Assembly (NCBI RefSeq): GCF_025290835.2
Contig: NZ_JAOCQD020000004.1
Coordinates: 372,001-436,000 of the forward strand
DNA length: 64,000 bases
DNA from: Aquabacterium sp. OR-4
GTDB lineage: Bacteria; Pseudomonadota; Gammaproteobacteria; Burkholderiales; Burkholderiaceae_C
Direction of reading: 5' to 3'
Position numbers and translations under genes: made by a program. The notes under the pieces were generated by a model. The model was not told where the DNA came from and searched no databases. It saw only the letters and a list, made by a program, of their open reading frames with translations. Positions 56,649 through 64,000 of the stretch are shown one piece after another (within the stretch, counting starts at the first letter, position 1; each line of letters opens with the position of its first letter).

Positions 56649-58232
56649 TCAGGTGGTACGCGGGCGCTCGGCACCCGCCTGGGCATCCGGCCCGCCGCGG
56701 CCCCACAGCTGCTCGTAGCGCCAGCCGGTGAGTTCTTCCACCACGCGGCCGCTGGCCGGCGAATCGGGCTGGGTGGCGCCGGCGCGCAGGCGCTCCACCT
56801 CCTGCATCAGCACCCAGTGCGAGGCGGCGTTCAGGCGGAAGCGCCAGGCCAGCAGCAGGCCGGCCAGCATCACCACGATGGGGCCGATGACCAGCACCGC
56901 GGTGACGGTGGCAATGGCCTCGGGCGTCTGGGTCAGCGCGGCACCGGGCGGGCGCATCTTGGGCGAGACATAGCCACCCAGGTCGATCAGCCAGCCGGTG
57001 GCCACGATGGCCAGGCTTTGCGCCAGCTTGCGCACCAGGGTCATCACGCCGGCAAAGATGCCTTCGCGGCGCTGGCCGGTGACGGCCTCGTCCACATCGG
57101 GCAGGTAGTTGTAGACCGACCAGGGCACGAAGTTCAGCGTGCCGCGGCCCAGGCCGGCCAGCACGATGGGCCCGAACAGCCAAACCCCCGACAGCGGCGC
57201 GTCGCCCGGCGCGCTGGCCAGGTACAGGCCGCCATACACCAGCAGCGCGGCGATGAACAGCGAGATCGCCACGCGGTACGCATGCAGCGGGCCGACCTGG
57301 ATGACGATGCGGATGGCCACCATCACCGACACCAGCTGCGCCAGGTACATGGCCGTCATCAGCTGCGAGATGGCCAGCGTGGCGCCCATCAGCACCGTGG
57401 CCACGAAGATCGGGAAGGCGGTGTTGAAGATGTCCTGCGACAGGTAGCCGCCCAGGTACAGCGACAGGTGCTGGCGGAACGCGCGGATGCGCAGCGTGCT
57501 GGCCAGATCGCGGAACATGCGCCCGGGGATCTGCGCGGCCTCGGCCCAGTCGAGCCGCGCCACCGGCTGGGCCAGCTCGTCGGCGGTGTAGGGCCGCTCC
57601 CAGCTGGTGAGCAGCACGATCAGCACCACCAGCGAGAACAGGCCGCCGAAGATGGCCGCCATCCAGAAGAAGGGCTCGGTCGAATCCTTGCCGCCGAACT
57701 GGTTGATCAGCAGCGTGGGCAGGTAGCTGGCCAGCACCGCCGAGCCCTGGGCCACCAGCATGCGCGCGCCGGCAAAACGGGCCTTCTCCGCGTAGTCGGT
57801 GCTCATCTCGGCGGCCAGGGTTTCCCACGGAATGAGAAACATCGTGTACAGCAGCTCGAAGAAGATGAACACCGCCAGGTAGTACCAGAAGCCGTGGCCG
57901 GTGACGAACAGCAGCGCAAAGCTGGGCAGCAGCGGCAGCACCAGCAGCAGGAAGATGCGCCGCCGCCCGATGCGCCGGCCGATGGCGCTGTGGCGCAGGT
58001 TGTCGGACACATAGCCGATCAACGGGCAGCTGATCGCCTCGAGCAGGCGCGGCAGGCCCAGGATCAGGCCGGCCTCCACCGCCGTGAGGCTGCAGAAGCT
58101 GGTGAAGAAGTAGAACAGCCAGCCGGTGATCACCGCCTGGGCGCCGGCGCCGAGCATGTCGCCCGCGCCCCAGCCCCAGTAGTTCAGCCGCGTGGGCCGG
58201 CGCATGGGCACGGCGGAAGGTGCTGCAGCCAT
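56649..58232 (-). CDS. GPH-family (glycoside-pentoside-hexuronide) cation symporter
   Basis: Inner-membrane transporter of 527 residues in the MFS-like GPH family. About twelve helices are predicted. Family marks are LNYWGWGAGDMLGAGAQAVI at the start, LEAISCPLIGYVSDNLRHSA with a basic loop RRIGRRRIF, and FIFFELLYTMFLIPWETLAA in the middle. ATG 58232 lies 8 bp after the GH105 stop, so it is co-expressed with that hydrolase and probably imports the unsaturated rhamnogalacturonan disaccharide or oligomer that GH105 cleaves inside the cell. Confidence 0.93.
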   Translation of the reverse strand: MAAAPSAVPMRRPTRLNYWGWGAGDMLGAGAQAVITGWLFYFFTSFCSLTAVEAGLILGLPRLLEAISCPLIGYVSDNLRHSAIGRRIGRRRIFLLLVLPLLPSFALLFVTGHGFWYYLAVFIFFELLYTMFLIPWETLAAEMSTDYAEKARFAGARMLVAQGSAVLASYLPTLLINQFGGKDSTEPFFWMAAIFGGLFSLVVLIVLLTSWERPYTADELAQPVARLDWAEAAQIPGRMFRDLASTLRIRAFRQHLSLYLGGYLSQDIFNTAFPIFVATVLMGATLAISQLMTAMYLAQLVSVMVAIRIVIQVGPLHAYRVAISLFIAALLVYGGLYLASAPGDAPLSGVWLFGPIVLAGLGRGTLNFVPWSVYNYLPDVDEAVTGQRREGIFAGVMTLVRKLAQSLAIVATGWLIDLGGYVSPKMRPPGAALTQTPEAIATVTAVLVIGPIVVMLAGLLLAWRFRLNAASHWVLMQEVERLRAGATQPDSPASGRVVEELTGWRYEQLWGRGGPDAQAGAERPRTT

Positions 58233-58240
58233 GGCCGTGC

Positions 58241-59407
58241 TCAGATGAAGCGGTGGTTGAACTCGACCAGGGCCAGCAGGGCCATGGCCTGGCCGAAGGG
58301 CATGCTGGTGAGCGGGATGTCCTTGTACTCCTGCAGGGTGTTGAACACCGGCGTGCCGAAGGACACCTGGGTCAGCTCGCCCGCGGCATTGATGTGGCGG
58401 CGCACCGCCAGCGCGGCACGGCGGCCCACGGCCTCGTACTCGGCCGGCAGCAGGCCCAGGCGCACACCCTTGAGGATGCCGTAGGCAAAGCCGGCGGTGG
58501 CCGCGGCCTCCTCGTACGAATCGGCGTCGTCGAGCAGGGTGCGCCACAGGCCGCCCTCGGTCTGCAGCGCGGCCAGCGCGCGCACCTGGGTGTGCAGCGT
58601 GTCGGCCAGGTGGCTGCGCAGCGCATCGCCCTCGGGCAGGTTCAGCATCTCGATGAACTCGGGGATCACGATCGTCACCCACGAGTTGCCGCGCGCCCAG
58701 CGCGCGCGGGCAAAGTGGTGGCGGCCGTCAAAGGTCCAGCCGTGAAACCACAGGCCGGTGGCCGGATCGCTGAGGTACTTGGTGTGCAGCAGGAACTGGC
58801 GCTTGGCCTCCTCGATGTAATGCGGCCGGCCCAGCACCTGGCCGATGCGCGCCAGCGGCAGCACGGTCATCATCAGCGTGTCGTCCCACAGCTGCTGGTG
58901 GTTGACGCTGTTGTAGACGATGTGCTGGAAGCCGCCTTCCTCGGTGCGCGGCAGGCCCTTCATCACCCACTCGGCCCACACCTCCAGGTAGGGCCGGTAC
59001 GAGGGCTCGCCGCTGCGCTCGAACAGATTGGCCAGCGTGAGAAAGGGCGCCACGGTGTTGATGTTGCGCGAGGGCGAGCCCTCGGCAAAACGCGCGCGGA
59101 ACCAGTCGGTCATCTGCTGCCAGGTGGCCGCGTCGCCGCTCATCTGCCACACCTTCCACAGGCCGTACAGGCCCACGCCCTGGGTCCACTCGAAGCCGTA
59201 CCAGCTCTTGGTGTCGATGACGCGGCCGTCGTCGAGCTTCAGCAGAAAGCTGCCGTCCACGTCGCGGATGTTGACCAGGTTGTCGATGACGCGGCGGATG
59301 GTGTCCTGCCAGTCGGCACGCTCGGCGCCCAGGCCGGCCACGTGGTGGCCCAGCAGCGGGTGGATGCGCTCGGGGTGGGTGGGAACGAGAACTTGGTTGT
59401 GGCTCAT
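58241..59407 (-). CDS. GH105 unsaturated rhamnogalacturonyl hydrolase
   Basis: Cytoplasmic enzyme of 388 residues that hydrates the 4,5-unsaturated galacturonate left by PL4/PL26 lyases and so frees rhamnose. No signal peptide. The alpha/alpha barrel shows KSWYGFEWTQGVGLYGLWKV, the catalytic Asp in QLWDDTLMMTVLPLARIG, GLWFHGWTFDGRHHFARARW, and WARGNSWV, as in YteR. ATG 59407 (MSHNQVL) is preferred to a TTG 30 bp upstream. It is followed by the GPH symporter and preceded by a GH2 gene 104 bp away. Confidence 0.95.
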   Translation of the reverse strand: MSHNQVLVPTHPERIHPLLGHHVAGLGAERADWQDTIRRVIDNLVNIRDVDGSFLLKLDDGRVIDTKSWYGFEWTQGVGLYGLWKVWQMSGDAATWQQMTDWFRARFAEGSPSRNINTVAPFLTLANLFERSGEPSYRPYLEVWAEWVMKGLPRTEEGGFQHIVYNSVNHQQLWDDTLMMTVLPLARIGQVLGRPHYIEEAKRQFLLHTKYLSDPATGLWFHGWTFDGRHHFARARWARGNSWVTIVIPEFIEMLNLPEGDALRSHLADTLHTQVRALAALQTEGGLWRTLLDDADSYEEAAATAGFAYGILKGVRLGLLPAEYEAVGRRAALAVRRHINAAGELTQVSFGTPVFNTLQEYKDIPLTSMPFGQAMALLALVEFNHRFI

Positions 59408-59510
59408 GGTGATCGGTGCGGCAGCGGTGGCCGCCAAGGAAAATCGGGGCGTCGAAGATCGGGGGGGCGTCAGGACTCGGGGCGGCGAACAGGGCGCTGG
59501 GGCAAGGCTT

Positions 59511-62174
59511 TCAAAAACTCAGGTGGGCCGGCTGCAGCCCGGGTGCGCTGACCCGCAGACCCGGCGCGCTGGCCGGCACGGCCGCTGCGCCGGCCGGCGC
59601 CACGACACGCCGCAGCACCGCCAGCGCACGGCCCTCGTGCACCGCGTGCCGCTCATCGCGCGGGGGCTCAGTGTCGGCGAGCTGGCCGTTGCCGATGCCC
59701 AGGATTTCCACGCTGCCCTCCAGGCTGAACTGCAGGGTGTGCGTGGCGTCGGGCACGCGCTCGCCGGCGGCGTCCACCACCTCGGCCACCACCTGCAGCA
59801 CGCCGTCGCCACCGGCATGGGCCAGCTGCAGGCGCACGGCCGTGGCCGAGCCGGCGCTGCGCAGGCGCTGGCGCGCCATCTCGCGGCCCTGCGCCAGGCC
59901 GATGGCCAGCAGCTCGCCGGGCTCGTGCGGCAGGCGCCAGCTGAGCACGCCGTCGACCGCCTGCGCGGCCTGCTGGCTGCCCAGCAGGCGGCCGTTGAGC
60001 CACAGCTGCACCTCGGGCGTGTTGGCGTAGGCGTGCACGATCATCGGCGTGCCGGCGGGCCAGCTCCAGTGCTGGGCCATCGGGCCGCGGCGCTGCGCGT
60101 CGAGCAGCGGCTGGCCCTGGCCCTGGCCGGCCGTGGCGGCCGTGGCGGCGGCCGGCAGGGCGGCCACCGGCGCCACCGCCAGGTGAACCACCGGCTGCGC
60201 GCTCCACAAGGCCTCGCGGAAGGCGCCGCGCGGCTTCAGGAACCCGGCCAGATCGAACAGGCCGAAATCGGCGCCGCGCTGCGGCCAGGCCTTGGCCTCG
60301 CCCAGGTAGTCGAAACCCGTCCACAGAAACTGCGCGCTGATGTAGGGCAGGTCGCGCACCGCCGCCCAGGCGCGGTAGTCGTGGCTGTTCTCGCTGCCGT
60401 AGATCACGCGCCGCGGGTGGCGCGCATGGTCTTCGGCATAACGGGCCTCCTGGTAGTTGTAGCCCACCACGTCCAGCAGCGCGGGCAGGCCCACCGCGTC
60501 GGACATCGGCAGCGAGGCCAGCGCGGCCGTGACCGGGCGGCTGGGATCGAGCGCGCGCACCGCGGCCACCAGCGGCCGCGCCAGGCGCACCAGATCGGCC
60601 GCCGGCGGGTGGTGCGGCCGGTAGCGCGGGCCCAGCACCGGGTGGCTGAACGGATCGTTCGGGTAGTCGACTTCGTTGCCGATGCTCCACATCACCACGC
60701 TGGGGTGGTGGCGGTCGCGGCGCACCATGTCCTGCACGTCGCGCAGGGCCCAGTCGTCGAAGTGTTCGGCCGCACCGTGGCGGCTGGGCAGACCGACGTT
60801 CCAGCCCTCCACCCACTTGTTCTTGGCCGGTGTGAACTCGTCCAGCGCCTCCACCTGCACCAGCAGGCCCAGCCGGTCGGTCAGGTCGAGCAGCTCGGGC
60901 GCCGGCGGGTTGTGGCTGGTGCGGATGGCGTTGACGCCCAGCGCCTTGAGCTGCAGCAGGCGCCGCTCGAGCACCGAGCGCGGCACCGCTGCGCCCAGGC
61001 TGCCGGCGTCGTGGTGCAGGGCCACGCCCTTGAGCTTGAGGGCCTGGCCATTGAGCTCGAAGCCGCGGTCGGGCGTGAAGCGGATGCTGCGGATGCCGAA
61101 GGGCGTCTCGGTCTGGTCGATCACGCCGCCATCGGCGGCCAGCAGCGCGCTGCGCAGGCGGTGCAGCTGCGGCGTGGCCGGCGACCAGCGCGCCGGCAGC
61201 GCCAGCGTGAAGCGCTGGCCCCGCACGGCCTGCGCGCCGGCGGCCAGGCGCAGCGGCTGGCGCTGCTGGGCCAGCAGGCGGCCGTCGGGCGCCAGCAGCT
61301 GGGTGTGCAGTACCGCGGCGCGCGGCGCGGCGTCGGTGTTCAACACGGTGGTCTGCACCTGCACTGTGGCCCGCGCCGCGCCGGCCTCGGGCGTGAGCAC
61401 CACCACGCCCTGCGGCGCCAGCTGCAGTGCATCGCTGCCCACCAGGCGCACGTTGCGGTAGATGCCCGAGCCGGTGAACCAGCGCGAGTCGGTCTGGCGC
61501 GAGCGGTCGACCCGCAGCGCCAGCACATTGGGCGCATCGGCACGCAGGTGGCGGCTGAGCTCGAAGCGCATCGGCAGGTAGCCGTTGGGGCGCCCGCCCA
61601 GGCGATGGCCGTTGAGCCAGACCTCGGCATGGTCCATCACGCCGTCGAACTCGATGGCCCAGCGGCGCGGGCCGGTGGCCGGGGCACGGGCGGAGTTGGC
61701 GCGGTTGGCGGGGCCGGCCGGGCTGGTGGCGCTGGAGGCACGGCCGGGGCTGGCGGCGGCGCCGTGCGCCAGCGCGTCGGGCAGGCGCAGGCGGTACCAG
61801 CCCACGCCGCCGGCGGCATGGCCGTTGCCGCTGCCGTGGCCGGGCGCGAAGGGCTCGTCCATGCTCCAGTCGTGCGGCACGCGCACGCTGCGCCAGCGGC
61901 TCTCGTCGTGGCCGGCCTGCATGGCGCTGGGCGCGTCGCCGCGGCTGAAGCGCCAGCCTTCTTCCAGCGGCAGCACCACGCGGCCCGGCAGCGCTGCCCC
62001 GGGCGCCGGGCCGCCCGCCGTGGCCGCTGCGGCGGGCGCCGGCGCTGCGGCCCGGGCCGGCATGGCGGCCATCAGCAGCCACAGCAGTGCGGCGGTGCCG
62101 CACCTGGCGACCGAGGCAACCGTGGCAGCCACGGCCGATGGTCCGGTGGCCAGCGCGAGCAGGGCAGACAGCAT
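59511..62174 (-). CDS. GH2 beta-galactosidase, exported
   Basis: Exported enzyme of 887 residues. The signal region (TAALLWLLMAAMPARA, to about 43) is followed by the jelly roll (VPHDWSMDEPFAPG, HAEVWLNGHRLGGRPNGYLP), which carries a Ser/Ala/Pro insertion at about 145-168. The barrel has LKLKGVALHHDAGSLGAAVP, NAIRTSHNPP, acid/base Glu501 in WSIGNEVDYP, and nucleophile Glu596 in VIYGSENSH. A C-terminal Ig-like pair (VQLWLNGRLLG, LQFSLEGSVEILGIGNG) resembles the DUF4982 type. It most likely removes galactose from RG-I galactan or arabinogalactan. ATG 62174 is 18 bp after the stop of the GH35 gene, indicating an operon. Confidence 0.93.
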   Translation of the reverse strand: MLSALLALATGPSAVAATVASVARCGTAALLWLLMAAMPARAAAPAPAAAATAGGPAPGAALPGRVVLPLEEGWRFSRGDAPSAMQAGHDESRWRSVRVPHDWSMDEPFAPGHGSGNGHAAGGVGWYRLRLPDALAHGAAASPGRASSATSPAGPANRANSARAPATGPRRWAIEFDGVMDHAEVWLNGHRLGGRPNGYLPMRFELSRHLRADAPNVLALRVDRSRQTDSRWFTGSGIYRNVRLVGSDALQLAPQGVVVLTPEAGAARATVQVQTTVLNTDAAPRAAVLHTQLLAPDGRLLAQQRQPLRLAAGAQAVRGQRFTLALPARWSPATPQLHRLRSALLAADGGVIDQTETPFGIRSIRFTPDRGFELNGQALKLKGVALHHDAGSLGAAVPRSVLERRLLQLKALGVNAIRTSHNPPAPELLDLTDRLGLLVQVEALDEFTPAKNKWVEGWNVGLPSRHGAAEHFDDWALRDVQDMVRRDRHHPSVVMWSIGNEVDYPNDPFSHPVLGPRYRPHHPPAADLVRLARPLVAAVRALDPSRPVTAALASLPMSDAVGLPALLDVVGYNYQEARYAEDHARHPRRVIYGSENSHDYRAWAAVRDLPYISAQFLWTGFDYLGEAKAWPQRGADFGLFDLAGFLKPRGAFREALWSAQPVVHLAVAPVAALPAAATAATAGQGQGQPLLDAQRRGPMAQHWSWPAGTPMIVHAYANTPEVQLWLNGRLLGSQQAAQAVDGVLSWRLPHEPGELLAIGLAQGREMARQRLRSAGSATAVRLQLAHAGGDGVLQVVAEVVDAAGERVPDATHTLQFSLEGSVEILGIGNGQLADTEPPRDERHAVHEGRALAVLRRVVAPAGAAAVPASAPGLRVSAPGLQPAHLSF

Positions 62175-62192
62175 GGCATGGCCCCTTGCGGC

Positions 62193-64000
62193 TCAGCGCT
62201 GCAGCTGGCGCGGCTGCGGCACCGGCTCGGCGGCCACGCCGCCGCGGCTGTGCTGCAGCGTCACCAGCTTCAGCGGCTCGAGCCGGTTGCCCGGCTGGCC
62301 ATCGGTGGTGACGGCCAGCGCCAGCGTGTTGTCGCCACGCGGGTTCAGGATGCCCGGCGGCAGCACGAACACGCGCTGCGGGCCGATGTGGGCGATGAAC
62401 TGGCCGAGGTTCCATCCGTTCACGAAGATCAGCGCGCGGTACTCGGCATCGGGCGAGCGCGGCAGCGTGGTGTCGCCGAAGGCCAGGCCCAGCTGGGTGT
62501 CGTGGCCCTCGGGCAGATCGAGCGTGAAGCGGGTGCGCAGCCAGTGCGTGCCGGCGCCGGGCAGGGCGGCGCCCGGTGCCGCGGCCTGCCAGCCGGCGGC
62601 GGCCGCGGCCGCGGCGGGTTCAGGCACGGGCTCGGCCATCGGCAAATGCCAGCCCTGGCGCTCGCCGCCCAGGCCACCGTTGTTGTAGGGGCCGCGCACC
62701 AGGTCGGCGATCAGCTCGGGCGCGCCCTGCAGCCGCCAGGCGACGGGCACGGCAAAACGCTGGCCGGCCCGCGGCGCCAGCGACACGCTGATCAGGCCGC
62801 GCGCCTCCTTGTGCGCGTCGTCGGCAAACAGGTCCCAGTTGTGGCCCATGTTGCGCACCATCACCGCGATCACATGCTCGCCGGGCGACAGATCCTTCAG
62901 CGTGACGCGCCAGGTATCGGTGGTTTCAGGAAAGGCGCGGCCGGTGTCCAGCTCGTGCTGGCCGATGAAGCGGCCGTCCACCCACACCTGCACCAGGCCG
63001 GCCCCCCCGGCGCCATAGAACAGCTGCAGGTCCAGCGGCGCGCTGCCGGCCGGCGTGCCGGCGCCGGTGGTGAAACGGCCGCGGTACCAGATGTCGCCAC
63101 GGTGAAAGCCGTAGTCGCTCATCGCCAGCACCGGCTGGCCTTTTTCGGACGCGGTGTACACCTGGGCGGCCGAGCCCGGTGCATCGGCCGCGCGCCAGCG
63201 GCTGTCGTCGAAGTCGGGCCGGGTCTCGGCCTGGTCGCTGCGCTGCTGCCAGGGCTGGCGCATCAGATCAGGCAGGCGCAGCGCCGCCGGCCCGGGCAGC
63301 GCCTGGCGCGTGACCAGGCTGGCGCCGCCGTCGCCGGCATGCGGCATCAGCGCCAGCTCGGCACCGTTCCACTGCAGGCGCCTGGCGCCGGCGGCGGCCC
63401 ACAGGCGCAGCGGGCTGGCGGCCTGGGTGTCGCCGCTCAGCTGCAGCAGCTCGCCATGCAGCGCGGCGCGGCGCGGCAGGGCCGGGCTGTGCAGCAGCAG
63501 CGGCGGCGTGCCGGCCGCGGCGCCGGCCAGATCGAGCAGCCAGAACTGCGCGATGGTGGCCTCGTCGGCGATCAGCAGGCGCAGCGGCGGGCGGCCGCCG
63601 CCGCGGACTTCGAGCTCCACCAGGCCCTGGTGGCGCAGGTTCAGGCGCAGGTCGCCGCGCGCGGCATCCCAGTGGCTCTGCACCTCGCCGGCCAGCACCC
63701 GCAGCTGCGGCTGGCTGGCGTAGCGCAGCACGGTCTCGCTGTGCTGGCCGCTGCGGCCATGCAGCACCAGCAGATCGTGCTCGCCCAGGCGCTGCTGGGC
63801 CCACAGCTCGGCGCTGGTGTAGACCAGGCGCTGGCGCTGCAGGTCGGCCGCGGCCAGCATGAACTTGCCGTCCTGCCCCACCAGCTGCAGGCGGCCCGAC
63901 TGCGGAATGCGGTAACGCCCATCCACCGTGTCCAGCGTGAACGAGAAGCTCTGCTCGCCGGTGGCCGACGAGGGCTGCTGCACCGCGAACAGCACATGGC
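62193..64000 (-). CDS. GH35 beta-galactosidase, C-terminal part (5' end off the window)
   Basis: The frame is open at base 64000; about 600 residues are visible. They represent the regions after the GH35 barrel in large, fungal/LacA-type enzymes: a domain with RYASQPQLRVLAGE, then two jelly rolls (FDDSRWRAAD, WYRGRFTTG, VWVDGRFIGQHELDTGRAF; and GERQGWHLP, THWLRTRFTLDLPEG, ALIFVNGWNLGQFIAHIGPQ, FVLPPGILNPRGDNTLALAV). The catalytic barrel should lie outside the window. It is a different GH35 subtype from the one at 34528-37368. First visible gene of the GH35-GH2-GH105-symporter-PL26 series. Confidence 0.9.
   Translation of the reverse strand, partial: HVLFAVQQPSSATGEQSFSFTLDTVDGRYRIPQSGRLQLVGQDGKFMLAAADLQRQRLVYTSAELWAQQRLGEHDLLVLHGRSGQHSETVLRYASQPQLRVLAGEVQSHWDAARGDLRLNLRHQGLVELEVRGGGRPPLRLLIADEATIAQFWLLDLAGAAAGTPPLLLHSPALPRRAALHGELLQLSGDTQAASPLRLWAAAGARRLQWNGAELALMPHAGDGGASLVTRQALPGPAALRLPDLMRQPWQQRSDQAETRPDFDDSRWRAADAPGSAAQVYTASEKGQPVLAMSDYGFHRGDIWYRGRFTTGAGTPAGSAPLDLQLFYGAGGAGLVQVWVDGRFIGQHELDTGRAFPETTDTWRVTLKDLSPGEHVIAVMVRNMGHNWDLFADDAHKEARGLISVSLAPRAGQRFAVPVAWRLQGAPELIADLVRGPYNNGGLGGERQGWHLPMAEPVPEPAAAAAAAGWQAAAPGAALPGAGTHWLRTRFTLDLPEGHDTQLGLAFGDTTLPRSPDAEYRALIFVNGWNLGQFIAHIGPQRVFVLPPGILNPRGDNTLALAVTTDGQPGNRLEPLKLVTLQHSRGGVAAEPVPQPRQLQR

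Noticed and set aside
53662..56718. Plus-strand open frame of over 1000 codons
   Set aside because: Antisense to the PL26 lyase; low-complexity translation.

Overview
The window is very GC-rich DNA with an iteron-type replication origin, a parA-parB-rep set and a PEP-CTERM protein. Together these suggest a secondary replicon (chromid or megaplasmid) of a Burkholderiales bacterium, probably of the Leptothrix/Rubrivivax/Roseateles group. The assignment rests on gene content and composition only. The dominant content is a locus of about 47 kb for degrading rhamnogalacturonan I (RG-I), the branched pectin.

Layout. (1) 1-5.6 kb, minus strand: a sensory cassette of a sugar-type solute-binding protein, a membrane histidine kinase, a single-domain response regulator and a hybrid kinase that runs off the left edge. 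(2) 5.9-9.5 kb: a DUF2889 gene and a broken tyrosine recombinase. Its N-terminal half lies on the plus strand and its C-terminal half on the minus strand, separated by a perfect 114-bp inverted repeat. (3) 9.6-15.1 kb: parB, parA, an A+T-rich stretch with five 22-bp iterons, and a Rep_3-type initiator gene. parB contains two near-identical palindromes that may be parS sites. (4) 15.3-17.2 kb: two LuxR-type regulators. (5) 17.3-64 kb: the RG-I locus.

RG-I locus. Backbone enzymes: PL4 and PL26 lyases, a GH28 hydrolase, a GH105 unsaturated-glucuronyl hydrolase and a PL22-like lyase (frameshifted). De-esterification: a double CE12 protein, a CE12-serine hydrolase fusion, an alpha/beta esterase, a serine hydrolase (frameshifted), and a NodB-type deacetylase domain fused to a GH2 enzyme. 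Side chains: GH2, two GH35, GH51, GH43-like proteins (one truncated) and GH115. Uptake uses a complete ABC sugar importer and a GPH-family symporter. A rhamnose mutarotase handles released L-rhamnose. A DeoR-family regulator is divergent from the main enzyme operon (46.6 to 32.1 kb), whose genes mostly overlap by 4 bp or lie 1-2 bp apart. S9 and S41 peptidases and a PEP-CTERM protein sit among these genes.

Recurrent oddities: many hexanucleotide and 10-13-bp tandem repeats, several inside coding regions; three broken reading frames; two or three unusual enzyme fusions; and a hand-aligned motif (ATCAA...CATGAGC) shared by four upstream regions of the RG-I locus. No tRNA, rRNA, CRISPR array or recognisable IS element was seen.
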